Counted from the first letter of the stretch, positions 31,000 to 44,321 are shown. The stretch is 64,000 bases of DNA from Vespa crabro (GCF_910589235.1 NC_060956.1:15590499-15654498), one strand, 5' to 3'. Numbers and translations: made by a program. Notes: generated by a model not told the origin, from the letters alone.

Positions 31000-32460
31000 A
31001 ATAAAGGACATCGTATATTCTCTCTTTTTCTCATATTTTTTCTTCCCCCTTTCTTTTTTTCTCTTTCTTACATTTTTTCGTTTCCGCATAACATCTCAAA
31101 ACGAAAGGCTACGACCCCTTTTGTATCGTACAAGAAGTTGAATTCGGTTAGTACTTAACGGAATATCGGATTATCTTACCATAGATACGACCTTTACTTA
31201 CAGAATCTTATAATAGATACGTCTCTACAATTTCTCATGGATGAAAACTAAAAATAAAAAAGAATAAACAAAGACAGTATAAAATTGCGCGTTTTTTATA
31301 GTCTATTGTTACTTCATTGATTATAGAGTCCATCGTAATTAGCCAACGAGCTCTCACGATTTTCTCGGCGACTATGCTATTTTCCATTCGTTGTTCATAT
31401 CATCGGTTTTTTTTTCCTTTTCGTACAACTCTCTACCCTTTTTATTCCTCTGTGTTTCTCGTTATCGACAGTGTGTAATCAGTGTATCCTTTAGATTTAT
31501 ACACGTGTGCGAGCTTGCGCGAGAAAAAACTGAAACAGATTGAAACTGTTTGAATTGTACGGATCTTCAAAGATATTAGTCATTATAATAAATTCTAAAG
31601 AATAGACTCGAAAGCGTGCAATGCACTGTTTTGTCATCGATGAAGGAAGAGAGGACATGGAAAGTAGATCTTCCATTTTCCGTTTCGATTAAAGTTAGAT
31701 TAGTTCTCGTTATTACCATTTCTCTGTAAACATGGACACGCTTATACTCTTATACATGATAGATTCTTCAGATTATGTTTTGTATTACCGTTTGGAAAAA
31801 ATATAGGATATCTCGGAAAAAATAATCCTTTTAAGAGAAAAAAAAAGCTTTTAAAAACAAAGTGGAGTAAAGGAGTAAAGAACTTTCATTGATTAGATGA
31901 ATGAAAACAAAGAAATTAACTATTATCGATAAACTCTGTTATAAGATCATCTTTTATAATATAAACTCAGAACTAATATAATAAATTATATTTATGTTAA
32001 TTATGAATTAATTTACTTATTTCGAACAACGAAAAAGAAGTACCTGCCTGTTTTTTCTTGATTACGTGAAATTCATAAATTGTGAGTTGTTGTCGATAGT
32101 AGATTTTTCACTTTTAAATTCATTATCATATCTGAAGAAATTATCTTTTTTCGCGAGGAAAAAGGAAATGGGACAGTAACGAAAGATAAACAGACAACCC
32201 GTTGACTGACAGATGTTTACACGTCAGATTGAATCTCGTAACGTAGAACGAAAGTGAGTTCGTAAGGTGGTGGCGTCCGATCGATTCTCACAATCCACGT
32301 TATCAGAGACGAATACACGTATATAAAGGTATATATGTAAGATATACGTATACCTTTCAAGCATCCTACGAGCAAACTCGACGCGTCGTCGAGTCTATCG
32401 CGAAATGCAGTATTGTAGTTTCGCATTAATTCGCAAATGGCAAATAGGAGATGGAGAGAG
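31000..32460. other. non-coding region at the start of the microsatellite-rich half
   Basis: No conserved reading frame. A T/C-rich stretch at 31,020-31,080 yields spurious Phe/Ser-rich frames. No LTR or transposase text recognised. Confidence 0.45.
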
Positions 32461-32488
32461 TGAATGAGAGAGAGAAATAGAGAGAGAC

Positions 32489-32520
32489 GGGGGTGGGGTG
32501 GGGTGGGGAGGGAGGGAGGG
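32489..32520 (+). other. G-quadruplex-forming tract
   Basis: Seven G-runs (one of five, three of four, three of three) are separated by single T or A bases. One-base loops give the most stable intramolecular quadruplexes known for this motif class. It follows a short GA repeat. Nothing adjacent is recognised as a gene. Confidence 0.85.
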
Positions 32521-32779
32521 ATACATGTGTTGTACGCATACCGATAACGATTATTAGTCGGTTCCTGTTCGCGATCGATCGATGTATACCAACAAGAATG
32601 ACTACGCGTTCATGGAGAATAGGTTTGATTGGTAGCGTGAAAAAAGAAATTTGTGATTAATTTCTAGTCCCATCGTTGATTATTATATATTTATTTTATT
32701 GTTTTATAAATAATTGAAACAATGACGTTTTTGTGAGAGACGGAGTTTCTTGAGAGAAATAAAAAGAGGAAGAGGCTGA

Positions 32780-32780
<1 letters not shown>

Positions 32781-32833
<53 letters not shown>

Positions 32834-32836
32834 GAG
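32781..32836. repeat. (GA)n microsatellite
   Basis: About 27 units with one ACAG interruption, followed 120 bp later by a GC-rich block. Confidence 0.95.
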
Positions 32837-32889
32837 TTACAAATGATCAGGGTAGAGCAGAGCGGAAATAAAATCGCTTTTTCAAATCC

Positions 32890-33175
32890 GCGGCAGCCGC
32901 GTAATATGTTTTTAAGGGTGGCTCAGATGTTCTGGAAAAAAGGGGGGTGAGTTGTCGTTGCAAGGGATATGCGCAAAGTAGGCGGTGGCGCGCACGATGC
33001 AACGGCCTTTATTATGGAGCTGGTCGAGAGAAATGCATCCACTCCCGCAGCGCGGATTCCGCGCCGTAAATCAAACGCTACAGGCCATTAGGGCAGCCAT
33101 AACTCGCCGATATCTCGAGGACCGCCAGCTTATTATATCCTGCATATATAATTCGAGCGAGTGTGCGCATCCGCT
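32890..33175. promoter_or_regulatory. candidate conserved regulatory block
   Basis: GC-rich, non-repetitive sequence with no credible frame. It contains GTAAATCAAACGC, GGCCATTAGGGC (homeodomain-like core), CAGCCATAACTCGCC and CGCGTAATATG. A pyrimidine-rich stretch ends it. The composition stands out from both flanks. Enhancer or promoter role is inferred only. Confidence 0.3.
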
Positions 33176-33369
33176 TGTTTCCTCCTCCTTCTTCTATTCT
33201 TCTCTTTCCTCTTTCACGTAACATCTTTAGTCACGTCTCGAATGCAACGATGCTTGCCACTCGTCTTTCGCTCTGTATAATCGATAGGTCGTTAACGTCG
33301 TTCGATAATGCTGATCGACTTACAATTATTCGCAAACTCTTCTCTCGTCGTGCATGTGTCGTTTAACGG

Positions 33370-34230
33370 AACCTAGTAGTATATCGTCTTTGGTAATGTA
33401 ATTTTTCTTTCCTTTTTTTTTTTTTAATTTCTTCCCCTTCCTTTCAAAGTTTTTTCTCTATTTCTATGAATTCCGTTTAAGTGTATCTAATAAAGGAAAC
33501 AATATCTATTGTATTTAATCGATATTTAAATGTTTAAATGCCCTCGATTTTCATATTTATTAAATAAATCATATAAAATAATATGTAAAAATTAATAATA
33601 GTGATAAAATGAGAATGTCAGAGTAGTGCATTAATTAAAATTCAAGCCAACGGGAGACACGATACTAAATGAAGTTCCAAATGTTTGTAAAGTTCGTATT
33701 TCACAGAGACGTATCGATTTATCACAGGCACTTTAATATCCACGGAGTGGCTCACAAGATGATAATGAACTTTCGCGTTTTATTTCCACGACCGAGTAAA
33801 GTTATGGTAATAAAGATTATAGTCCGTCTCATAAAGAGCCTGTCTTCTTCAGAAGAAACCATAGCTAGTTTTTAACTTTATTAAACAAGGAAAAGAAAGA
33901 AATAATACTAGTCATGTTTGAAGGATTCTCATAACTTATCTTTTCGTTCGAACAATAATTTCTTTCCATTTATTTAGAAAAAAAAAAAAACACGTGGTAT
34001 GATATAATTAACCGATAAATTGAAATTATTATTTAAATCGAAACATTGATTTTATGATTTTTTTTTCTTTTTAACTATAATCATGGAAATTTAAAAGTGT
34101 CATAATTAATGACGATCTCATAAACTAATTCGTTAAAATCATCGATTTAGGCAATTAATGGTTTGTCAATTAATTTAGATAAGAGATTTCACTTTTACGA
34201 AACGATTTAAGTATATTGAACGCAGACGCA
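33370..34230. other. AT-rich non-coding region
   Basis: A 68-codon plus frame at 33,669-33,875 is basic and hydrophobic with no known motif. Nothing else noted. Confidence 0.45.
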
Positions 34231-34316
34231 TTTAATCTTAAGCGCGTGCGTGCGAATTACTCTTCTCGTTCTATCTCGTTCTTCCACTTCCTCCGTCTGT
34301 TACCTCTCCGCGCGAG

Positions 34317-34415
34317 TCTGGTTATGCAATGCGCCGATCGAAAATAGAAAGCATTGAAGACGAAGCCGACGACGAGGATGACAACGAAAAGGAACGCAAA
34401 GCGACGTCTTCTTAG
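34317..34415 (+). CDS. possible short acidic terminal exon
   Basis: A pyrimidine-rich stretch (34,260-34,310) ends in GCGAG, which could be a splice acceptor. The following frame reads MRRSKIESIEDEADDEDDNE, then KERKATSS and a stop at 34,413-34,415. A basic start followed by a Glu/Asp run and a Ser end is protein-like and unlike the simple-repeat frames nearby. No upstream exon was identified, so it may be chance. Confidence 0.15.
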   Translation, partial: SGYAMRRSKIESIEDEADDEDDNEKERKATSS

Positions 34416-34449
34416 AAACGGTAAAGAACAAAGCGAGCCACTCTTTGTA

Positions 34450-35690
34450 CATTTCTACGTTTTCTTTTTATAGCCTTTAATCATTTCACGAAACTTACTT
34501 TCTCTTTCTCTCATTATTCTTATAAATTCTATCAGGCTTTGTACTCGTTACGATTAAAAAATAGAAGTAAAATAGACTTTTATTTTTTAAATTGTTTGTT
34601 CCTTTTTTTGCCTCGTATATATTATAAATAATTTAAATTGCGTTAAAAGTAAAAGAAAATTCTTCTACACTTTCTTATGCGTTCAAATTATTCGCGTTTA
34701 TATTCAAAACGAATCTACAAAGTCACTTCATGTAGAAACCTTAAAATACTTGTATATTACAAGCACTTTTATTATATAGATATAGAACTATGAATCTACA
34801 AAATTTATCTATATTCATACATTTATCCATCCGTATATCCATACAATTATACATTTATATATTCATTCATCCATACATCCGTACAAAATATGAAAGGGAA
34901 AAATGTAAAATTCGATAAAGTTTGTGGTTAGTCAGATAACAAAAATTGATATTTTTCCAAAGGTCAATATATTTGTTTGCGACAATATATATGTACGGTA
35001 ATTAAATTTTGTTACATATATTATACATACGTAGGTTTATACATGTAAACGTGTCAATTACATAGGTCTCGTATACATTTCTTTTGTCCAATCAACAATA
35101 AAATGAGAATATCGTTTCAGGGTTCTGTCGGTAATTACTTCCTTGTAACGTAATAGGTAAATTTCGGTATTGTTTTAATAACAATAGCGTATTATGTTAC
35201 TATGTATTTACACCATCGATGAATTACGCGTATCGGCCTAAAATGGGCTTGTTAGCTAACAAACCGATCGAATATCAGCGGAACCGAAATATCGGTGCAC
35301 ACGGTAACGCAATATCGGCCACGTAATTAGAACGAATAATAGAAAACTGCAAAAGTTCAGTAACGGCCATCGAAACGATTCAGCTCCTCGATAATGACCG
35401 TTCATTGAAACTGCGCTCGGTGGAAAACGAAGCTCGTTCGATATCGAGGTGTCATCGTTCGTCCGGAACCGCGGCTTGAAACGCGTCCGATCAAAGAGAA
35501 GCTCGAGCCGTTGCATTTTATGCAAAATTCCATAGGACGCCTCCAACACGGAAACGATTTATGCATCGGACGTGTCCATTGAAAGAGCATGCACGAATAA
35601 ATATATAAATAGATAGGCTTAGCAGCATCGATGATCATTATCGTTAAATAGTTGGAAGTCAAGAAAGAGGTTTTTGAATAAATTTGCTAA
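34450..35690. other. AT-rich non-coding region
   Basis: No domain in any frame. ATCC/ATAC-type short repeats occur at about 34,800-34,880. The part at 35,230-35,560 is richer in CpG and may be regulatory. An overlapping pair of minus-strand frames there has no recognisable product. Confidence 0.4.
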
Positions 35691-35765
35691 AACACAAAAG
35701 CATATTTTTTGGACATGCAGTTAGTTCCAGTTGTTACTGTTTTATATTTAAAAAGGGAGAGTACA

Positions 35766-35767
<2 letters not shown>

Positions 35768-35816
<49 letters not shown>

Positions 35817-35822
35817 AAGAAA
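35768..35822. repeat. (GA)n microsatellite
   Basis: GA units ending in GAAA variants. Six overlapping frames across it are repeat translations. Confidence 0.95.
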
Positions 35823-36390
35823 GAGGGTTCGATTCCGTGCACGATGTTGACGAGGAGTTGGGTGATAGTGGGTGGTGATGTCGACCGGAAGGGATGAGTA
35901 ATAGGGAGGGGAGTCGGCACAAGACGCGTGAGGCAGGGGTTGGAAATTCAATGTTTGCCACGGAGACATTAAACCGAAGCTTGTGTCAATATCATTCTCG
36001 GCTTTCGCTACTCGTTCAACCACTATCCACCTGTGTCAGCTCCGTTTTTTGGTCTCCTGTTAAATTTTCAAATTTTGTTTTTCCTACTGCCTCTCAGGTC
36101 TTCCTCGATATTCTCAATTAATCGTTTAAACGTGCCACACCATTTAGGAAGATCAAATTGCATAGATTCGTTTGATATCCCAGGTAAAGAGATTCTTTTC
36201 TTCTTTATAGATTTTTCTCATTTTATTTTTCTAACTTGATATTCTTCTTTTTGTTTCTTTTCCTCTATTATATCCTAAGATTCTTTTTTTTTTTATATTA
36301 TCGAAGGAATTTGATAAATGTTGACACAGAACAATAATTCGAAACATTCCTTATGTATACGTATATGATAACAAAAATTGAAATATGTAT

Positions 36391-36473
36391 ATGTGTGTGT
36401 ATGTGTGTATGTGTGTGTGTGCGTGCGTGCGTGCGTGTGTGTGTGTGTGTGTGTGTGTGTATAGATGTATGTG
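36391..36473. repeat. (TG)n/(TGCG)n/(TGTA)n compound microsatellite
   Basis: Alternating purine-pyrimidine tract: GTGT and GTAT units, then GCGT units, then GT units. Such tracts can adopt Z-form DNA. Confidence 0.92.
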
Positions 36474-36499
36474 TTTTCAATGATGTTCAATTTATCTTT

Positions 36500-37150
36500 T
36501 TTGAAATATGACAAATTATGGCAACGCGTAATAATTAATCGATGGTAATATACTGATTTAACAATGATTCCAGTGCAAAGGGTGCGAGTTTCTGCAATCA
36601 TTACGAGTCATCGTATGATCTGCGGATAGATGAAACTCAATTTATTGATAATTACTTATTGAAAAAAGTTCAACGGACATAAATAGATTCGATTAGAAGA
36701 AAACGATGGAGAATGGTGTGCTTTGCACGGTTATAAATATCGACTTTAAACAAAGACCCACGGCGTTCGTTTTATTGTTTCCGTTACATCACAGAATACA
36801 CGCACACATCGTCCATTATTCCAGCGACTTTTCTTGCAAATATCGAAGGATTTTACTCTCGCAGAGGGGAGAACGAAATGAAAAGAAAAACCTGTATCCA
36901 AGCTGTTTCTCTTAAGTCGTTTTCAAAAGGTTAAAAGGGAAAATTCATTTAAATTAAAACAAAGTGGCGTGAACGCACGTACCTAGTATGTACTACGCAT
37001 GGACAATGGGCATGGACTATTATCTTCAAGTATTTATGGTACGTGTGTGGGACAGAAAAAATCGCGGCAAATAATTTAATATAATTAATAGCGCGCCGCT
37101 TTCGGACGACGAATTTCAAGCCCGACGAATTTAATTTCGGTTCTCTCATT
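36500..37150. other. non-coding region
   Basis: No recognised reading frame or element. Confidence 0.4.
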
Positions 37151-37213
37151 GCCTCTCTCTTTCCCTCTCTCTCTCTCTCTCTCTTTCTCTCTTTCTCTCT
37201 CTCTTTCTCTCTG
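37150..37213. repeat. (CT)n microsatellite
   Basis: Pyrimidine tract with CTTT interruptions. CpG-rich sequence follows (GCCCGAAAACGCGC). Confidence 0.93.
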
Positions 37214-37640
37214 TCGGCTTGTTTTCGCCCGAAAACGCGCATTCCCACTTTCGAGTGGCACCTCTGTCGTTGACCCGACGTCGCTAGTGGAAAATCGGCT
37301 GGACAATTCGATCACGAATAATCGATAGGAAGAGATATTCGAATCGCTCGTTTGTTGGCGCACGACGAAAATCGATTTGATTTAGACGTGCGACAATTTT
37401 TCACGACAACAGCGATAAACGTGGAGTTAGTTTAAGTCACGTGGTTTCACATTTCGATCGACGAAAAGACAGAATAACAGTGATTGAATGATTGTGCGTG
37501 GATTTATAAAAAAGGACAAGCTTTCGGGAGAAAAAATAGGAAAGGATCTCGAGCACAAGATTAGATAGAAGAGAAAGAGCGCGTGCTAGGTACGGTTTTG
37601 GTGATATCGCAAGAGTAAGCGAAAAAAAAGACCGAGAAAG

Positions 37641-37641
37641 T

Positions 37642-37698
<57 letters not shown>
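37641..37698. repeat. (GA)n microsatellite
   Basis: About 27 units with GAAAG interruptions, at the left edge of a GC-rich island. Confidence 0.95.
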
Positions 37699-37894
37699 GA
37701 ATATAGAGCGAGGAAGCGATGCGGCGCGGCGTGCCGCTGGCGGTTGAATATAGCACCGCGGATGGGTCGATAACGCGCAACTCTCTCCGCTCATCGCAGA
37801 CTCGGCGATGCCACGCTGTGCCGTGGCCTCCTAAGCCGAGTTTTCCTCCTCTCATTCCGTCGTAAGCCCGCACTCTGGCACATCCATCCGCCAG

Positions 37895-38060
37895 CGCCGC
37901 CACCACCACCACCTCCACTACCACCTCCACCACTGCCGCCACTATCATCACCACTATCACCACCACCACTAGCATTATTACCACCGCCACCACCTGCACT
38001 AACCGACCGACCGATCGCCCAACCAACCGACCGACCGACCAATCGACCGACCGACCGTCG
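37895..38060. repeat. (ACC)n then (CCGA)n low-complexity tract
   Basis: CCACCACC units with CTCC/GCC variants pass into repeated ACCGACCG with CCAA/TCGC variants. The minus strand would read Gly-rich or Val-rich text, explaining two long minus frames here. Confidence 0.9.
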
Positions 38061-38233
38061 ACCACCGACGTTGCCACCACCACCATCTACCCTTCTATTC
38101 GTTGCAAATATCGTTCAACGGCGGCCAAGAGAAAGCAAGAGAGGAACGTCACTGCTAAAGAGCCGTCGACTTTCGACCGCTGCCGAATCGTCTAGAGCGC
38201 GCTCGCGCGCTCGTACCCCTTCGCAGGCGAAGA

Positions 38234-38258
38234 GCGAGAGAGAAAGAGAGAGAGAAAG

Positions 38259-38302
<44 letters not shown>

Positions 38303-38319
38303 GCAGAGAGAGAGAGAGT
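38234..38319. repeat. (GA)n microsatellite
   Basis: GA units with GACC and GGC interruptions inside the GC-rich island. Confidence 0.95.
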
Positions 38320-39288
38320 AGTTTTCGTGGAAATCGCGGGTGTGCCATTCCTTTTCTATCGAGAAAGAGGAAGAGAAGAATAGCGTGTGAACGCGCCTGC
38401 CCTAACGAGATTGAGAATCAGGTGGTCGCTCCTCCTTCTCCCCTCCTCCTCCTTCTCCTTCTCTTCCTCCTCTCTTCCTCCATTTTCCCCTCCTCCATCT
38501 ACTCTTCGTCGTCTTCCTTAACGTGACAGTGCACGTGAGACTACGTCGGATGATTAACAGGTTGTTGCCGATACCTTTACTTCCTTTCGGCCACGGTTTA
38601 TTCTCGCGGTGTTCGAAGCGAAAACGAGATCCTTTCTTGTTCCTCGGGGATCAAAGAGGAAACGTGTCCGCGCGTTCGTTGAATGTTTTCTTGAGTCAGC
38701 GGTCGGTGTGCCTGTCGGGAACGATTTTAAGAGCGTCCTCTGTTTTTTTTCGAATCCGAAATAATCGAGTCGGGCAGAGACGAGCATCACGACGATGCTC
38801 GTCGTCGATGTATCACGCTCGTCGTTGTCGTTATTTTCGTCATCGTCATCATCATCGTCGTCATCGTTGTCGCTCGAAAGACGGCCGATTCTAATCTCTC
38901 GAGAGTATCACTCCTGGATTGCGGTGTTGTTACTGTGTAAGGAAAGTGCGAATCTGTGAATTCTATTGGAGGTCTTTATACTTGTCGCATTAAGCGCAGA
39001 AATAATATCGTACTATTATCCTTTGGGTCTTTGAAATTTTTATTCATTTCTGATATCGAATGATTGAAATGAACGGAACAGGCTCCAAGTGGAATAGCCT
39101 CGAACGAAGATTATCTTGGCGTATCTTCAAAAGTTCGAGTCGCGGCGAGCCGACAATTACCCTCGAAGATCCTGATCGAAGTCGAAGAGGAAACGAGAAG
39201 ACAATTTGATGTCGACGTTCATCTATCGAGTATACGGAGCGTCGCGGAAATGCTTGTACGTATTTAAAGTTTCTACGTCTTACGTAGG

Positions 39289-39302
39289 AGAGAAAGAGAA
39301 AA

Positions 39303-39347
<45 letters not shown>
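39289..39347. repeat. (GA)n microsatellite
   Basis: About 25 units with GAAA interruptions. Confidence 0.95.
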
Positions 39348-39349
<2 letters not shown>

Positions 39350-40349
39350 CGTCGTTTCCGCGTGAGCAAAAAGAAAATTGACGAAAGTGAAAATTTCATG
39401 CGTTTCAGTTCATCACCTTCGAAATATAACGCGGCAGTGCTCTTTGAAGGATTTTCGATAAATAAGAGTGCATCGTGACGAGTCGTTTGAAACGAGTGCC
39501 GAATCAAAGTGCTGTGATTGCTTGATTTTAACGCGTTTTACGACGAGCTTTGCACAAAATATAGACGTTATCCTGTCGCGTATATAATTTTAAATATCGG
39601 TGTACGTGTATACGTACGTGTGATATAGTTTAATGTTATTTTTTTCTGCTGGAAAAGATAGAGATATAAAGAAAGAAAGAAAGAGAGAAAAAGAGAGTAG
39701 AGAGAAAAAAAGCAAATAGTATTTTGCCAAGCCACGAAACATTAGCAATCCACAAGAAAATGAGAAAATTTTCTTTGTTGTTCGCTTTAAAGTAAGAACC
39801 ACGCGCGTTTTTCCTTATCCACTATGGTCCTGTTTCCGGTCGATCGTTTTTCATCCGTAAAACTATGCTTTCCAATGAGTACATACATCTTTATGTACTA
39901 TGTGTATACGTACATATATACATATATACATACGTAGATCGCGTTGGTACTCTCTCGATGAGTTTGCAGTGTCCTGGCTTTTTCTTACCGGCCGTGTTTC
40001 GTTTGTTAACGATCACAGAAGAAACTCTCTCAGCTTGTAAACGGACACGTTCTCAGAGAAGATGAAGTAAATCTCATAAGAGGAAAGGCTTTGAAATCGG
40101 AGACGCTGAGTTTATAATAATCATTGAAGTGGCTGCACTTTTGGAGCGTGCGTCGGAAAGGAGCGGAAGCAACGTCGAAATAACTTTTATTTACGTCACT
40201 ATTACGGCACACGCGTCTCGATGACGGACGAAACGTTATTTTCCTTTGACTTTTTTTATCGTTTTTCAAAACGAAAAGTGTGACGTAGGAAATACACCGA
40301 GATAATTCCATATTTTTCTAATGCTTTACCTTAGTTTTTGCTCTTTACT

Positions 40350-40417
<68 letters not shown>
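40350..40417. repeat. (CT)n then (TA)n compound microsatellite
   Basis: About 12 CT units followed directly by about 22 TA units. Confidence 0.95.
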
Positions 40418-40418
<1 letters not shown>

Positions 40419-40599
40419 TACTTCTCGATTCGGTTTTGCAGCCATACGAAAGTCGATTAAAATCGCGAGTCAACGTTCGCTTCGAATTTTCGGCGATGTA
40501 TAACGTCGAAATATTGTAGTTCGATTTTCCGTTTTCCGCGAGTCGAGGGATTTTCGTAATAACGTCACGTGCACAGCCGCCGGAAAGAATGAGTGACAA

Positions 40600-42860
40600 A
40601 GATAGAGTGTGATAGAGGGAGAGAGAAGGAGAGACAAAGAGAGGGAGAAAACTCCGTCGGCCGATGGATCAAAGGGAGAAGACGGGTGCCTTCGAGCGAA
40701 TCGTGCTTTTAATTTAGCTCACGAACCAGTTGGCCCTCGGGTCGAAAAACGAACGTGCCCACTTGGAGTTATCCATGTTCGAAAGCGAACAGATACTCTC
40801 ACCAAAATGTCTCCCATTCCATGCTCGAGGATCCGGCAAGTCTCGCGACATTTTCGGCTCGGCACGAATCTGACGAAAAATGGCGCTATGAAGCGCGATA
40901 TTCTCGTTCGCGATAGTCGATCGAACGATTTAAATGTGCGAACGAGTTCCCTCTGTGCAATCAATTCTGACGTCCGATAGATTTATTTTTAGAACAAACT
41001 CGTGACTTAACGTGCGCAGCGCGATGTAATTTATCACGTCCGACTTCTACTTTGTATCTATCGAGAAATTTCACACATCCGCGAGAAACTACTTACCTTG
41101 CCACCTGAGGAATCTTACCGCGACAGCTGTCGTTGTCGTCACAGACGTAGGATAACCCGAATCGGTCTCGCGAATTTATGATAACGCTTTTCGTTTTCGC
41201 AGAAAGAACTTGGCAGAATTTCAAGAAGAAGAGCTGCTATACGTGGGTTAGGATAGAAGTAGAAATAGAACTGGTTGTAGAACGTGAGGGACCAAATGGC
41301 GGTATAAGGAAAAGGACAACAAGTAGAAGGAGAAGAAAAAGTTGTAATCCGGCAGTTAACTTACGCGATAAAAAAGTTTAGATCTAACCGAGAATGTATT
41401 TGCACTTGTTTTCTTTTTTTTTTTTCGAAAGCGATTGGAAAAAAAGTGTGTTAAAAATAGAAACGTTTGGAATAACATGACAAAATATTTATTTTTATTA
41501 TTTTCGATTTCTCATATACTAGATCGATATATTTTGTTTTTTTTATCGAAAAATTAAAACACGATAAAAATCAAAACGAAAAATTTCCTGTACGAATGTA
41601 CTTAAAAGACATTCTGTAAACAGCAATAGCACCTACTTCCGTTTCTATTGCTTAACCTTCATAAGATGTACTCATCGTTCTTCATCTAGCTTTGTTTATT
41701 CGTTACATGGAAACGTACATACACGCAGTACCACGTGTTATACTGCCATGGATGCAGCGACACGAGCGTGAGGGAGAAAATACAAAGAGGTGGGGCACGA
41801 GATGCTGAATTTCAGAGTTTGCAGTTTATCTTGGCACATTTACAGAGGTACATGGTAGAATGTGAGAGAGTAGGTAATAGTAGTGGTTAGTGCCAATGGT
41901 GATAGTGGTGATGGTGGTAGTGCTGGCGGAGAGAAAAGGGATCGAACCGTGGTTTTACTGCTGTTGTTTCGACGAGGATAAGAGGAAGAGGAAAACCTAG
42001 CATCGTATATCTCGAATAGAAGCGTATCTTGTGTGCATGACAAAACGAGGGACCGAAGAAAAGAGTAGTCGCTTGTGTTTATGGATCGTAATGGACAGAA
42101 ACGGTGAAAAATGCTTCGGATAGTACTTAAAAACTTTTTTTTTTTATTCTTTTTTTTTATTCAAGAAAAAAGAAAAAAGACGAAGAAACTCCAGGTCCTT
42201 CTATGAGGAAAAAAATAATTCAAGTACAAGCGTCGAGTCGAAATTAGACGTATATTTTGAAACGACGATAGAGTATGTACTATGATGCGAAAACAATTCA
42301 AGAAAAATGAAAGTTCGATGATCACTATTCCATTTTTCCACAATTCTAATTTTTTTTTCCGTTTCAGTCGAGACAAAACTTTATTTTTAAAAATCATCTT
42401 CCACAAATGCGAAAGTTCCATCTCTGGCAAGGCTGCCTGTTCGTTGCATCGTCGCCTTTCTCTCATCGAATTTTCATGTCGCGATTCCATGGCTCCTCTA
42501 AGATTTATACTTCTCGGGTCGTTATCGAATTTCACGTTTTTCTTCTTCGCTTCGCAACGTGACCCCATTTTTGAGACGACCGATGGTCTTCTCACTGTTT
42601 TCTTTCGAAAAAAGTATCATTCTTATATAAATAATATAATGCAAGATGTTTCCAAACGTAAAAAAAAAAAGACAGAAGAAAAAGAATAAAAAGGAAAAAA
42701 GCCGTCTTTATGTGAAAGGAATAATCGAATTTTTTTTTTATTTAATTTGAGAATAATGATCTCGCTTCATCGTGAAAAATTCATCGACTATCATCGACTC
42801 GTCACAAAACGACATTCCCTTTTTATCATTTTTTTCCATTATCTTTTTCTTTTCCTTCTT
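40600..42860. other. non-coding region, partly CpG-rich
   Basis: The stretch 40,650-41,180 is CpG-rich and non-repetitive, with a CAGCTG E-box inside CGACAGCTGTCG near 41,120. A 123-codon plus frame at 40,609-40,980 has no known domain. A variable GGTGATAGTGGTGATGG repeat lies near 41,895. The rest is AT-rich. Confidence 0.4.
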
Positions 42861-42867
42861 TGTCTTT

Positions 42868-42968
42868 CTTTCTCTTTCTCTCTCTCTCTTTCTTCCTTTC
42901 TCTTTCTCTCTCTTTCCCTCCCTCTCTTACTTTCCCTTCCTCTCTCTTTCTCTTTTCCTCTCTCTGTC
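42868..42968. repeat. CT-rich imperfect repeat
   Basis: About 100 bp of CTTT/CTCT/CCCT variants, giving spurious Ser/Phe/Leu frames. Confidence 0.9.
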
Positions 42969-42969
42969 T

Positions 42970-44320
42970 CTTCACTACTCGTTCCCACTCGTTCGATTTC
43001 GGTCGTTTTCTACTAGCACCTTATCACTTGGCATAGCTCCAAGCTCGCGTTATCGGACTCTTTTGACGCCAATTACGTGATTTTTCAAAAAGGCAACCTT
43101 TTGCCGGCGAGACGCTCTTGCCTATATTGTGCTATGAAAAACGAAATATCCTATCGTTATACCGAAGCATTATAAAAGAGCTACTTTTTTTGAATTATAT
43201 TTAGATATGATACGATTAAATGTAGGTCAACCATTTGATATAAATAATTCGATAAAGAAAATTGTTCCGTTTATAACGATTTCAAAGTTTTATTTGGTCT
43301 ACCGAATTACAAAATATACTTAATTTTTTTCGTAAAATACAACGGTTAAATCAACATTTTTAATTTGATACAATATACAGTTAAAATTCGTATTTCGAAA
43401 AGTTCGAATAAGAAGGGTATTATTGCTTAAATAAAATTTAGTCACGAGTGTTTACGTAGAGTTTCGATCATTGACGCAAGGGAACTATATCGCGGAAATA
43501 GAAAATACGATTTTAAAAGGCTACGTTTAAAAGACTACGTTCACCCACGAGAGCTCTCAAAAAATATAGTCGCGAAGATATCTGTCGTCGTTTGTCCGCA
43601 TAAGTTTCAGAGACGAGTGTCTCTTCGTCGTCTAATTAGTTTGAAACTAACGAGGAGCAGCAGCTTCGTACTCAGTGCACAGAGGGCATATAACGACGCC
43701 AATTTTATGTTTAACTTTATATACGCTTGGAAGTGCCATTGACGCCATTACGAAACGGTGGACGCGATGTCTCTCTTTGTCATCCTTGCTGATTGTGACA
43801 TTTATCTTCCTTCATCTTCGTACATTCGGGCCGTCATTTGAACGAATAGCAACGTTACCATACAATATGCACTCGTGTATCTACAGACGAATAAAATATT
43901 CATATTTGATCTAGATACAATACTTTCGTTTATTTTTCTTTTTTACATATAAGACTTCGCTTAACGTCATTCCTTCTTTCACTTTTATCAAGATCAACTC
44001 TTTTCTCTTACCTTATATTTATTAATTAACCTTGAGATGTTAAATGGTTAGATAGCACGTAAGCCGAACCGATTTTATTTTTGTGTCTGTGTGTTCTGAT
44101 ATGTATGAGTATCTAGATATGTAGAGGCATAGGTAATGCAACCGTGCATTCATAGCTATACGTTTAACCTTGCCCTCACAACCGCGAATAAGCTCTTGAA
44201 GATGTGAGTCGGGGGAAATGAATTAACATGCTTAATTAGACGCTAGAGGCGGAACGACTTTACAACCTTCTCTTTCTCTTTCCCACCTTTTCCATAATTT
44301 AAGTACTTTGTATGTTCATC
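42970..44320. other. non-coding region
   Basis: No recognised protein, RNA or element. AT-rich with a CpG-richer patch at about 43,560-43,680. Confidence 0.4.
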
Positions 44321-44321
44321 T

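Larger units (their letters stand above)
37700..38940. promoter_or_regulatory. GC- and CpG-rich island with low-complexity tracts
   Basis: GC and CpG rise sharply here compared with flanking DNA. The island contains an ACC-rich tract, a CCGA repeat, a GA repeat and several CG-rich non-repetitive stretches (for example 38,160-38,235 and 38,520-38,760). It could be a promoter or 5' untranslated region. The long frames on both strands follow the repeats and are not believable proteins. Confidence 0.3.

Noticed and set aside
37586..38086. 166-codon minus-strand frame and an overlapping Gly-rich frame at 37,791-38,042
   Set aside because: Both follow the ACC and CCGA repeats; two frames of the same strand cannot both be the gene and neither shows a non-repetitive domain.
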